Below, piece after piece: positions 46,753 to 57,306 of a stretch of DNA of 64,000 nt. The position numbers were made by a program, and so were the translations under genes. The stretch is from Thelephora terrestris (taxonomy: Eukaryota > Basidiomycota > Agaricomycetes > Thelephorales > Thelephoraceae), in contig WIUZ02000013.1 of NCBI GenBank assembly GCA_015956445.1, forward strand, positions 496,001 through 560,000, given 5' to 3'. Under the pieces are notes generated by a model. The model searched no databases and was not told the DNA's origin. It was given only the letters and a program-made list of their open reading frames with translations. Numbering within the stretch: the first letter of the stretch is position 1; each line of letters opens with the position of its first letter.

Positions 46753-47616
46753 GACTGCTTTCGGAGGTTTCCTCCGTAAATGAGAGAAGAGGCGGAGGCC
46801 GCGAATCGTGGTGGTCTCGGACAAGCTTATGGAGGGCTCTCGAGTGATTGCGAACCTAAAGCGATCGACACAAATCTCTAAAATAAGCTGTCACCCTCCG
46901 TTACCCCCAGAAAGATGCACCGAAAATTTCCCCTTGACAGGCAGTGCATACGCGCTTCTTTAAATCTCCTACCTAGGCATCGATCTTGTGAGAACGAGGT
47001 GAAATGGAAGGCAGAAGATGGGTACGCGCAGCAAGTAGAAACGGAGAGCAACCCTCGTTATTCACTCGAAAACCGTTGGGGTCATTGCACTCCAGGACAG
47101 CAGAGACCTCCGGCCACGAGTTGGGGTGGACGGAAGGCACCCACAGGGACTTTGGCCATGCAGAGAAGCAGCCAATAGTTGCGGCCGATGCAGTGCGTTT
47201 ACAGCATGAATTGCTCCCGCTCACAGAGACCAGTTCCCCCTGCCAGTGCCCCTAAAATGGTTCCGCATTGGCGCTCAAACTTTAATGTTAACATTCAAAA
47301 AGCCGCGTGCCCCCCTCATGCGTCTCCTGTCCCATCAAACAGGCACAGAACAAAAACCCACTTAACAGTCAGCGTGATCGCTTTCGACACATCTGACAAC
47401 GAGTGAGTGTGCCAACGGCCAGCATCGACGGACACATCTGACTTTCCTCTCTCCCCATAGGTAGTCCAGGTGTCGAGATCTACCCACAAGAGCAAATAGA
47501 TAAAGCGTCGCAGACTTGAAAGGTTTCATCCGACAACCCCGTTCGTGAATTCCCTACCCCTCCGCCCCATGACTAAGACGTCTAACCCCTCCATTTTCAC
47601 TTTCTTTAGTCCCACA
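46753..47616. other. Intergenic, amidase to eIF4G-like gene
   Basis: This 864-bp spacer lies between divergent genes. Short frames are present without family resemblance. Confidence 0.4.
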
Positions 47617-49455
47617 ATGAGTAAACCTTCAACGACACCTACGCCAAAGGTTTCAACCCGGCCACCGCGCAAGCCAGCCTCGGCAAACCGTCATCCACAA
47701 GCTGAAACATCGATCTCGACGCCCTCTAAAAGCTCTCAGTCGCTTACTTCGCCTTCCAAGAATGCAACAAACCAACTCGATCAGAAAGATATCGCCACAA
47801 TGGACGGGATTAACATTCCTCCTCGGGGTAGTATCGGCGCTTTGAAATCAAGTATGTTTTGCTTTATCCCAGATGACCCCGGGCTCGCTCTGGCACCCAG
47901 GTGGTGCCGGAACCTTTTCCGATTTCATCTGAACAGGGGGGCACGGGATGCTGGTTCTGCAACATCCCCCTTTTCCGCATGACGAACATCTTGTTTCTCT
48001 CTAGATTCTGTGACTTCTGGGTCAACCAACGAGGATTCTACGATGTTGCCTACATATCCGGCTAACGCGTCCTCTGCCAAGACCGAGGATATTAAATCGT
48101 TTGAACCCGTACTAGTGGAAAGTTGTGGCGGTATGCCGTTGCCTTCTCTTTGGAACCAGCAGGCCAGGTCGTCGTCCCTCAATCAATCAAGTTCGACCTC
48201 AAACCCCCCTCTTCCTACATTCATCTCTCCCGCCACTGCGAAGCTCGTCGTTCCTTCATCGCCTGACACAGGTTCGACCACGTCCAAAGTCGACATCCTC
48301 TCTCTTTCACCAACCCCCTCACGAAAAGTCAAGAAGCTTACCAGCAAATTTTCCCAGAAATCCCCTCCCTCCCTTTCTATCACACCCCAAAGGAATCTCG
48401 ACCCTCTACCGCCCGACCCCTCCACCGCCTTTCCGACACCATCATCGGGTCTCATACCTGTCTTTCGAAATCACCAGGATAACCTCCTCGCTTTGAACGT
48501 TGTATCGTGCCTGGCTACAGCGAGGGTCATCGAAGATTTGAGCCAAATCTCATATCCCGAGGGAGTTATGGGTCCCAAACCAGAGTTAAACGTGAAATCG
48601 GAGAAGGGAAAGTTCAGGTGGGATCGACTCCACCAGTTTTTTTCCGGTGCATGCTGACCATTTGGTCAGATACGACCGGGAATTCCTTCTCCAGTTTCTA
48701 GCGATCTGTACCGAGAAACCAGACATCCCGTTGGGTATCATTGGTTCCGAGGGAAACCAGCCGCACGTTTTGACGGTCCGTCAAAGTAAGCCGCGCACTT
48801 CCAGTGGATCCACCATGGGAACTTTCTCCACTCCTTCAAGCAAGATGACGAGCGAAGAGAGATTTGCAGCAAAGCTCAATTCGGTCCCCGATCGAGGCAA
48901 GCAGCAGAACCCCTTGACCGAGACAGGTGACCAAGGTGTTCCGCGAAACAACCGTACGAGGTCCAAACGAGGTGGTGCACGCAACAAGGATCAAGCCCCT
49001 AATCTTGCGCTCCTCGCGCGGTTGAAACCTTCCATGGAAGAGGTCGAGGCCGACGGTAGTTCTAAAGTCGGCTCAAAAGATAACAGCGGCGATAGGCCCC
49101 CTCAAGCGATGTTTGAGGATGAGGCAAACAAGGAACATGAAGAGGACGTCAAGGACCTCTTTTCGGCCCGTAACATCGGCGAGCTGGAACAATATCTCAA
49201 CAAGCTCCCTTCGGAGCACCACCATCGGCTCGTTGGTAAAACGGTTTCTGAGGCCATGAAATCGAAGGAAGTCGGTGCACGGGAAGTTCGTCGCTGAGGC
49301 GTTCGCGAGAAGCGCTTGTGCTCCACTTCTGCTTTTGAGGGAGGAAGGGTTCCTGCCTGTTGCTGAGTTTCCGGATGGCCTTCCAGATCATGGCTACCGT
49401 GATGTGGCGCGCTCGGCTAGATAAGGACGAGGAACGACGAGCTAGGTTAGACTAG
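47617..49455 (+). pseudogene. eIF4G-like gene lacking the MIF4G domain, decayed 3' end
   Basis: Three exons can be followed: 47617-47850, about 48004-48617 and 48670 on. The start MSKPSTTPTPKVSTRPP and the Ser/Pro-rich first half resemble fungal eIF4G. The third exon contains FRYDREFLLQFLAICTEKPD, a canonical eIF4E-binding site (YxxxxL-hydrophobic). It then goes through MTSEERFAAKL and RTRSKRGGARNK, which in full eIF4G precede the MIF4G domain, but that roughly 230-residue HEAT domain is absent. After some 60 residues an MA3-like segment follows (HEEDVKDLFSARNIGELEQY, LPSEHHHRLVGKTVSEAMKS). The frame stops at 49297; the rest of MA3 continues in another frame (FVAEAFARSA, GFLPVAEFPDG) and again in a third (LDKDEERRARLD) to 49455, so at least two frameshifts have hit the 3' end. 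The intact 5' two thirds could still make an eIF4E-binding protein. Confidence 0.75.
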
Positions 49456-49744
49456 AAGTTGACGAACAGCGGTAAGCCGCTAGAGCTGCTTGCGTAGATC
49501 TTAATTCTTTCTTGTGTGCTCCATGTTGTGTCACTCCCTTCATTGTTAAACCGACATCGTTTCCGTTCGTTCGCCTCATCCCGATCACCTTTGGCATTTT
49601 AGCGGTCCTACCAATGTATACAACGGTGTTACGCTTTCTCTCAAAGACGTGGTTAACGAGTGATCTCCACCAAGGACCTGAGCAGCTAAGTGGCTCGGTT
49701 CCGAACCTTCAGAACTCCTTCTCGAAAGCTTTCTTCAACAAATC
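49456..49744. other. Spacer between eIF4G-like and BTB1
   Basis: Convergent gene ends; nothing is seen. Confidence 0.3.
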
Positions 49745-50517
49745 TCTTCATTGATCTCCTCCAACCTTTTGGCGAGAAACTGGAAGCAGGTCCTGATTAA
49801 CGATAGCCGATACGGACAGCTGGTAGCGTAGTGATCGTCCCCTGAGTCCACACAAACAGGAAGAGGATCGGGTAGCGAGTTAGGGATCGCAGCAAAATTA
49901 CCGTGCACTATACGTGAGTCGATCCTGAGCTCGTGCTGAAGCTGCCGTTCCAGTTTTCCGTAGAAGTCACCGTGACCCCGCCAGTGCTCGCCAGGACAGG
50001 GGTCGAAGTGGTCCTCAAGGTGCGAAAGAGGTATATTTCCGGATTTCTGCCTCCCTCATGGTCTCTCTCGTCTGGCAAAACCACAGCAAGTGAAAGAGAT
50101 CGACGCCCGAGGTGCGCTGGATGCCTCTCTCGTCGTCCTCCGATAAGATGATCGAGTTCCGAGTTGTCATCCTGGCCGCCGCTTTCGCCTCCTCAAGCCG
50201 CCACGAACAGAACGGACAGGATCGATAGGGTCGGTGAATTTTGGGAGCTTGACGCCCTGGATATGTGAATCGTAGAATCGTATCCAGAGTTTGCGGAGAA
50301 TCAGGGACGTCGATGATAGGGACGTTGGACTGTCCGATCTGGTTTTGGTCGGGCGGTTGAACATGTCTTTTAAGGCGGAGGATGCTGGGGAGAGGATTAA
50401 TTCGTGGGCGCAGGAGTCGTGCCTCGGACTCTGCTTTTGGCCAGCGCGCGGTATGACGTCCCCATCCTCTGTGGAGAAGAAGGTCGAAGATATCGGTGGG
50501 GGAGATGGTGGTGGCAA
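49745..50517 (-). pseudogene. BTB1, broken BTB/POZ paralogue
   Basis: It starts MPPPSPPPISSTFFSTEDGD and has the BTB pattern (GDVIPRAGQ, HELILSPASSALKDMF), close to intact BTB2. After the first 50 codons the similarity moves to another frame (PIIDVPDSPQTLDTILRFTYP, then LEEAKAAARMTTRNSI), with a block of roughly 60 residues missing in the middle, and further on to a third frame (HGDFYGKLERQLQHEL, down to RLEEINEEIC at 49745). BTB proteins are protein-interaction modules, often adaptors for Cullin-3 ubiquitin ligases. This copy is a clear pseudogene. Confidence 0.8.
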
Positions 50518-50821
50518 TTAAGCATAAGCCTGCATAGTCCTGGAAATCCCGGGCTTTACCCCTACAGGGGATCCATATGGGGGCTGACCAATGTTGCACC
50601 GTGTTCAAGTAAGCGTCAGTTGATACTTACTCCCGAAGTACACGCCACAGCCCAATCGACTTGTGTAGTTGGCAGGTCTGGTTTCCGAGATAGAGGAATC
50701 ACATTGAGCATTTTGTGATGAATTACTTTGAACGAGGACAAAAAAATGCGCTGTGAAACGTCTCAGCATAACAAAAGGCGCAGAGTAAGTGGCTAACCTT
50801 AGAAGTTCTACTGCCCCCAAA

Positions 50822-51721
50822 TCACTTCTCAAAATACCGATTGAGCAGCGAGCGTTCAGATCCGTTCAACTGGCCAACAACTCCCTTCAAGGTGCCTCGA
50901 ATAAATGTCTGCACAAGCGGACAAGGGAGATCTCCAACATCATCCTCATTCCATTCGGCCGGACTTGGAGGCGGTTCGCATCCATGAGGAGGGTCTGGAA
51001 CCCTGTCCAAGGCTACCAACAGGTCCTTGAGCTCCAGACACGGACTTTCGGTGAATTCTTCTTGGACCACTTTTGTTAGACGGGTGTAAAAATCTTCGCC
51101 TTTATCGCTATTGTGATGACATGATTTTCCTGGTACCAGGTACCAGCCAAGGCGAGAAGCGATGATTCTACGGCCGGTGCTTTCCCTTTCTTGAACGAAC
51201 CGGAAATATCGATAGAGGTCTGGACTAGAAATGTGCTGGACCGCTTCGCTGTGGTCCCCCCGCAAGATGCTCGACGTAGTCGACACCCTCGCAGCCTCCT
51301 TCGCCTCTTCCAACAGACCGAACCGACATGCGATAACGTACACCTCAAAAGAATCGTGAGGCAAGAAGGACTTCATGGACTCCTTCAAAACCGGATTTAT
51401 GGATGTAATGTTGTATTTGTCAGCTGTGGAGAATAAAGCGGCCAAGGTCGACACGTCTGGTATCCTTGGAGGCTCGACCCCTGGATAAATGAATCGGAGG
51501 ATTATATCGATGACTTCGGGAGAATCGGGGACGTTGACAACGGGTGGTTCAGTGTGAGTTTGGTCGGGTGGTTCAGGAAGGGTGAACATGTCTTTGAAGA
51601 CGGAGGAGGCGAGGGAGAGGATGAATTTGTGAACGCGGAAGTCGTGTGTTGTAGTGGGCTCCTGAGTAGTCCGTAGGATGACATCCCCGTCGTGGGTGGT
51701 GAAGAAAGAAGTTGAGGGCAT
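50822..51721 (-). CDS. BTB2, BTB/POZ domain protein
   Basis: An intact single exon of 299 residues starting MPSTSFFTTHDGDVILRTTQ. The BTB core shows DFRVHKFILSLASSVFKDMF, VVNVPDSPEVIDIILRFIYP and LAALFSTADKYNITSI, followed by a helical BACK-like region (YVIACRFGLLEEAKEAARVS) and a C-terminal part of about 120 residues shared with BTB1 and BTB4. Such genes form large families in mushrooms. Partners are unknown. It belongs to a tandem set of five on the same strand. Confidence 0.85.
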   Translation of the reverse strand: MPSTSFFTTHDGDVILRTTQEPTTTHDFRVHKFILSLASSVFKDMFTLPEPPDQTHTEPPVVNVPDSPEVIDIILRFIYPGVEPPRIPDVSTLAALFSTADKYNITSINPVLKESMKSFLPHDSFEVYVIACRFGLLEEAKEAARVSTTSSILRGDHSEAVQHISSPDLYRYFRFVQERESTGRRIIASRLGWYLVPGKSCHHNSDKGEDFYTRLTKVVQEEFTESPCLELKDLLVALDRVPDPPHGCEPPPSPAEWNEDDVGDLPCPLVQTFIRGTLKGVVGQLNGSERSLLNRYFEK

Positions 51722-52111
51722 ACACGCGTGAGGTAGCGGTGATGCTGGGTGTCTATGTCGAACAAGGTTGGCATTAGTTCCGCGGCTTCCAAAATCCTCC
51801 TACACCCGTTGTATTTGGTGTTGTTATCGCATGAGTCGTGCAGGGGGGATCAAGATCATTAAGTTTAACAGTTGCAGCCACCAGGCCGGCTTGCTGATGC
51901 ATACCATGGGGGGTCTCAATTACTCGCACCCTCTGAACGTCAACGCATGCGTGTTTGTTTTATCTATCTAGAAGCAACAGTAAACACCATCATATCACTA
52001 GCAAATCGTAGAGAAATTCTCTCATCATTGGTGGTATGAGCTGAGAACGTGGTCAGGGGAGGCTCGAACGGCAGGGAGTCGGCCTTTGCGTACCACAGTA
52101 CCCTACCGGGA
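51722..52111. other. Spacer between BTB3 and BTB2
   Basis: 390 bp with no gene recognised. Confidence 0.35.
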
Positions 52112-52984
52112 TCATTCCCACATAAATTTATCGCACACCCTTTCTCTCTCTTGAAACATGCGTTCGAGGAACTCCTTGATCTTTGTAGCCGCGACAGAGC
52201 AATCATCGTCGGTGCATGCCGATCTGTAATACTGCGAACGACCTTCGAGAGCCACGAGGTACACCTCTTCCATCCAGATATATGGCGTCTTGAGTTGTTT
52301 TTTGGCGCATTCATACAAATCTTTACGATTGAAGTTGGCCGGCCTGCATTCGCACCAGTCAGTGAGCAAGGCCCAATTTCTCTCGAGGATCGGGTGGAGT
52401 TCGTTGTCCCTCGCAAACAGGAAGGCGATTAAACGATGGTAGGATGCTGAAGAGATTATATCCAGACCATCGTTCTTGGCAGTCTTAACGACTGTTAGTA
52501 GATCGGCATTCCTCGCGACGTATTTCGCCTGATCGTCAATTTCGCACGCGCACGCGATCGCATAGAGATGTAAGGGGTCTTGTTGAATGAACGCGCGGTT
52601 TTGAAAGCTCTTTTTGTGAGAGTGAATGACAAAGTGCATGTCGTATTTCTTTGCCGCAAGGAGGAGGGATTGCAGGTCGTCGAGACTATTGATAGTCGGA
52701 TTCGGCATGGGGTAAATCGTTCGAAGGATATTTTCTCATGTCTTCGGGGACTCCTGGACGTCGACGTGTGGTGGCGTTTCGGGTGCGGCGGAGGGCGGTT
52801 GCGGGAGGGTGAGCATGTCTTTGAAGAACGGTGACACGAGCGATAGGATAGCTTTGTGTACACGGAAGTCGAGGGTCCCCGTGGCGCGGATAATGACATC
52901 CGCGTCATCGGCGCAAAACTCAGTCGATACGGGAACGGAGGCGGTGGACGTGGTTTCTACCGTGTTGTGTTCTTTAGATGGCAT
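52112..52984 (-). pseudogene. BTB3, BTB/POZ gene with one in-frame stop
   Basis: It starts MPSKEHNTVETTSTASVPV and contains ADVIIRATGTLDFRVHKAIL, VSPFFKDMLTLPQPP and VDVQESPKT, then a TGA at about 52736 where the paralogue BTB5 has Trp (SPKTWEIILRTIYP). Beyond the stop the same frame goes on without a break (ENILRTIYPMPNPTINSLDD, then FIQQDPLHLYAIACACEIDD) to a normal end at 52112. A single TGG-to-TGA change thus separates it from an open gene. Either a young pseudogene, a sequencing error, or stop read-through; I favour a young pseudogene. Confidence 0.75.
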
Positions 52985-53163
52985 GGTGACGGGGAGGAAC
53001 TGGCAAAATCCCCAGAGTTCACCCAGAAAGGCACTGATCTCGGCTCGAAATCATCCTGACGCCCACGAATTTTCTCGCTCACCGCGAGCCGACAGATTTC
53101 ATACACAATGAGCGAGAAACATACATCAAGCAAAAACTACACGGGCCAACGAAACTCGAAACG
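52985..53163. other. Spacer between BTB4 and BTB3
   Basis: Short spacer, presumably the BTB3 promoter. Confidence 0.3.
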
Positions 53164-54093
53164 CTAGATAGGTAAATCCCCGTCCATTGCCTTGCCCAGA
53201 TACTTTTCGCAAATCTGCTCCAAGCTACAAGCAAGAAGATCAAGTTGGTAAATGATGTTTGTCGGCCGGAGGGGACAATATATGGTGAATTCCTCTCGTT
53301 CCGGGTGCAACTCGTCATCATCATCGCAAAACCCGTCGTGCGGCGGGTCTCTTGCCCTCTTTGAAGCCATAACCATATCCCACCTACCCAGACAGGGGTT
53401 GCGGTCGAACTCCTTCATAATCTGCTCCGTCAACCCATCGTAATATTTCCGAGCCTCATCGCCACTGTGTTCGCCGCAGTAGAGAAACCCATGGTCCTGA
53501 TTATCGACCCAGTCCGCCGCTAACGCTCGGATTCGGTCCTTTGTTTCTTCTCCCCTCTTTTGCATAAACCAAAGCAACCGAAGGAAATCTTCCTTGACGA
53601 GGTTCAGAGGGTCCCCCGAAAACGGGGATTCGCTGATTTTAGCGAGGGTTATTTCCCGGGCGGCCCTCTTTGCCTCGACTGTAAATCCCCAACGACGCGC
53701 AATGATGTACACACCAAAAGGGTCGCCCTTCAAGACCCCCTTATCTGCTAGCCTTCCCCTCACAATAGGAGGGATCGTCGGGATGTCGTACTTGTCCGCA
53801 ATCGTGAGGAGGGTGGCCAATGTGGCCAGGTCGGTGATCGTAGGGGGCACGAACCCAGGGTAGATAAAGCCCAGAAGTAAATTCATGGCATTAGGAGAGT
53901 CGGTGACTGAGATGACGGGGAGGGGATCTTCTTGACCGCCATCCGGTTGGGCGGTTTGAAATAGATCCTTGAATACGCGGGACGCGAGCGAAAGGACGAC
54001 TTTGTGGACGCGAAAGTCGTGTTTTATGTCAGGGTTTGAGCTTGCGCGTATTATCACGTCGCCGTCTTGAGTGGTGAATGGGTCTGGGAGCAT
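53164..54093 (-). CDS. BTB4, BTB/POZ domain protein
   Basis: An intact single exon of 309 residues from MLPDPFTTQDGDVIIRASSN. The frame is open further upstream, but alignment with BTB2 (MPSTSFFTTHDGDVILR) favours this Met. The core shows HDFRVHKVVLSLASRVFKDL, VTDSPNAMNLLLGFIYPGFV and LATLLTIADKYDIPTI, then a BACK-like region (VYIIARRWGFTVEAKRAARE). It is closest to BTB2. Function unknown; probably an adaptor. Confidence 0.85.
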   Translation of the reverse strand: MLPDPFTTQDGDVIIRASSNPDIKHDFRVHKVVLSLASRVFKDLFQTAQPDGGQEDPLPVISVTDSPNAMNLLLGFIYPGFVPPTITDLATLATLLTIADKYDIPTIPPIVRGRLADKGVLKGDPFGVYIIARRWGFTVEAKRAAREITLAKISESPFSGDPLNLVKEDFLRLLWFMQKRGEETKDRIRALAADWVDNQDHGFLYCGEHSGDEARKYYDGLTEQIMKEFDRNPCLGRWDMVMASKRARDPPHDGFCDDDDELHPEREEFTIYCPLRPTNIIYQLDLLACSLEQICEKYLGKAMDGDLPI

Positions 54094-55337
54094 GAGTGAT
54101 TTGGTGTACGAGGTCAGTGGAGCAGTCCAAGCTCGAGGGGGCGCCTGAAGGTAGAGACCGCGAGTGACTTGTCTTATCTTACGTTCGGGAGTTTCCGAGG
54201 CCAACCGAGTTTGATCAACTCCTGCCCGCAACACTCGTGTAGGAATCTCTTCGAGCCCCCCCCCCCTGGAAGCTCGTTGTGATCAAACACGAGCACTGGG
54301 ACGAGGGGGCCCACCTGTTTACCGGACTCCTTCATCCCCTAGATACGAACATGTGAAACTGCGGGCCGGGAAGTGGGGACAAGATGAATGAACCGACCTC
54401 CTCTCTCATTTATCCGCATGTGCGCGGCAGCATCGGCAAGACGGTTCATCCGAGGTCTGAGTTCATGAGAAATCATAACGAACACCGGTGAGTAGTCGAC
54501 CTTCTCGACACTGGTCAGTCCCCTGGGCACTGAGACCTACACGCGTCGGTCGCGCCAACATGGCGAAGAACCCCGAAAATACATACCTGGTAAAGGGTAG
54601 GATTGGCTTGCAATCTGCAGTGCTGAACCAACCCAAAGCACCGCTCAGCCAAGCCGGCCTGTCATGAAGCTCATTTCCAGGCGAATTTGGGGCTCAAATA
54701 GAGGCATCCAGAAAAAAACCTTCACTTGCATCACTTTGACGAGAGTCGCACCACATCACTCGGTCTTCCGCATGGACGATCCCACCATCTGCACGCTCAC
54801 AACCCCAACCTTCTTGATGTTCTCGGCCGATCCCCCGCCTTTTGCCTCTAGGGATATGCACCCACTGTGGGAATATGACACTGCTCTGGGAGGCCGCAAC
54901 TACTAGAACCAAAACTCGCAATGGCCGAATCAACGGTTGACGATGACGAACAAGCAACAGGTCACCAGTGATGGCCAATGAAACAAAGCTCTGGGAATTG
55001 TGGCGACCTTCGTTTGCTCGTAGAAATCACGACCAGTGGCGTGGCTGCAGCAAAGTAGGCCGCTGGTTAGGATACACCTACGCGACACCATCATTCTCAC
55101 TTCCCAAGGATGTAGGAGGCGGTGCAGGCTCACAATGCTTTCTGGCTCGAGGTAATGAATGGAGTACAATACGCACCACAGAGACATAGGACCTGCGTAC
55201 ATCACCCTCGAAAGCATGTTATATACAAGAAAAATACAGGATTTTGATCAGAGATCTCGGCGATCAGCGTACATGTTTTGCGCAGCTGTGCAAATGCTCC
55301 AGCCCGCTACGAAATCTAACACCCCCTTACTCTCCCT
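54094..55337. other. 1.2-kb spacer between BTB5 and BTB4
   Basis: A C-run (about 54257-54266) and several short frames are seen; none resembles a known protein. Confidence 0.4.
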
Positions 55338-56233
55338 TTACAAACCTGAAATTGATGTCAATGGAAGGATTTGGACGAATGTGGTCATGCGTTTACAGTA
55401 CCATTTAGCAGGTTGAAACTTGGCATTTACCTCCACCTTCTTCATCATTACCTCAATAAAGCGCTTGATTGCCGGATACCGCCGGCATTCTCCTCCGCAC
55501 CCCGACCGATGCTCCAAGACGTTGAGGTAAACCTCCTCTGCCTGGGAATGAGGGCGGTGGAGGTCTTTTTTAACGTTGTCGCATAGTGTATCACTTTTAC
55601 AGCCGCAGTCGTAGACAGCTGGGTACCTAGTAGATCGAAGGATTCGATGCCACTCGCTATCCCTCTCAGCAAGGAAGGAAACAAGTCTACCATAAGCACC
55701 GAAGGTGAGCCCCTTCAGATTACTGGGATCGAAGCGTCTCGTGAACTCCATGAGTTCGGCATTCCTAGCCACGTAGGTGGCCTGGTCTTCGAACCCACAC
55801 GCGCATGCGATGGAGAAGAGATGCAGAGGGTCTTCCAATATAAACGCCCGATTTTCAAAGGCCTTTTTATGTACCTCGATGACACACTCCATCTCGTACG
55901 TCTGCGCCGCGGATAGGAGGGACTGCAGATCGTCAAGGGTATCGATGGTACGGTAGGGTAGATGGTTCGAAGGATGATTTCCCATGTCTTTGGGGAATCC
56001 TGGACATCGACGTGTGGTAATGTTTCGGGTTCGTCGAAGGGTTTTTCGAAGGGCGGTTGTGGAAGGGTAAACATGTCTTTGAAGACCGGTGACACGAGTG
56101 ATAGGATGGCCTTGTGAGCGCGGAATTCGGGGCCCCCCGCCGGACGAATGACCACATCTGCACCATTGGCACAGAAATCGGGCGACGGCCAAACGGCGGT
56201 GGTCGCAGCGGTTTCGAGGTCTCCAGAGGACAT
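55338..56233 (-). pseudogene. BTB5, BTB/POZ gene with a frameshift
   Basis: It starts MSSGDLETAATTAVWPSPDF with NGADVVIRPAGGPEFRAHKA, VSPVFKDMFTLPQPP and VDVQDSPKTWEIILRTIYP. Immediately after IYP the similarity to BTB3 passes to another frame (YRTIDTLDDLQSLLSAAQTY, then FILEDPLHLFSIACACGFED). Between the conserved IYP and the LDDLQ blocks BTB3 has 15 nt where BTB5 has 8, a net 7-nt loss that shifts the frame. The rest is open to 55338. BTB3 and BTB5 form one subfamily with a helical C-terminal half; BTB1, BTB2 and BTB4 form the other. Confidence 0.72.
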
Positions 56234-57306
56234 GGTGTGGGTGGGAGATGCTCTCAGAGGATGTGCGATGTGGCCGAGAGGCACCGGAGGCAGATCTGGA
56301 AGAACTGTGGCGCGGTCACGTGGAGGGCGCAGGGGAGATTTTTCACATTTTGTGGCGCTGATCGCAGAAAGTAAACCTCAAGGAAGTGATCTATCTCGGT
56401 TTCGTTCGGAATCATTCTGACGTTTGTCACAGTCCTCAGACCTGCAGGGAACCATGAGGCATCCACCAATCCTTCTCCCAAATCCACCGTGACCACAACC
56501 ACTTCCCAGTTCCCTACCTGTATGGTGCAATCTACTAGAGCGCTCGCCACGCAGTCGCAGCATGTATAAGGCATAGGGCCGACAAGCGGCAGAGCCCGGG
56601 GCTGAGCGCTGCATGCTTTGAATTGGGTGGCCTAGCATAAACCACTCTGAATATATTTTCTATAGCTTATATCGGCGATACCCCAAGTACAAAATAGGCT
56701 ACACGAAGAAGCCCGGAAGATGTTTCCCCACATTTGAGGTCGTGGTGATCTAATGCCAGGTGAAATATCGGACAGCTGGTCCAACGAGTCTTCAATCCTT
56801 GAGTGACTGTCCGCAGGAATAGGTTAGACAGCAAATACATGTATCCGCCGTAGAAGGGTGCCGGTTCCCGCATTTCGCGGTGTTCCTGACCCTCCAGAGT
56901 CCAGAGCCTCAAGCCCAGTAAAAAGTTCGTTCGGCACTACCCGACTCCACGCGATCGAAGGAACAGGGGTCTTTTGGGGTCGCTGACGGTCGCGAAATTG
57001 ACCTAACGCACGACCAGGAACGACCAACTTGTAAATAAGTAGATAAATGCGATTTTATTCAATAGAATATTGTCAAACGGAATGATTCCCAGCGACCCGA
57101 CACGACTTCGAGTGACCGTGAGCGGCGTGCTGCGGCGTGTGGCGACCAGGTTTTGAATTAAGCGGCTTCTTTATAAAAATCAGATCAGTCGATTCGTGGC
57201 GATTCGGGACGATTTGATATGATTCAGGGCGATTTACAACGATGTACGACGACTTGTACAGAATGTCTGGTGCTATAATTACAATTGTCCGTTTTTCCTT
57301 TCCCCT
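56234..57306. other. 1.1-kb spacer with degenerate CGATT repeats
   Basis: No gene is recognised. At about 57180-57260 a degenerate 10-13 bp repeat built on CGATT runs 6-7 times (for example GTGGCGATTCGGGACGATTT). Confidence 0.4.
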
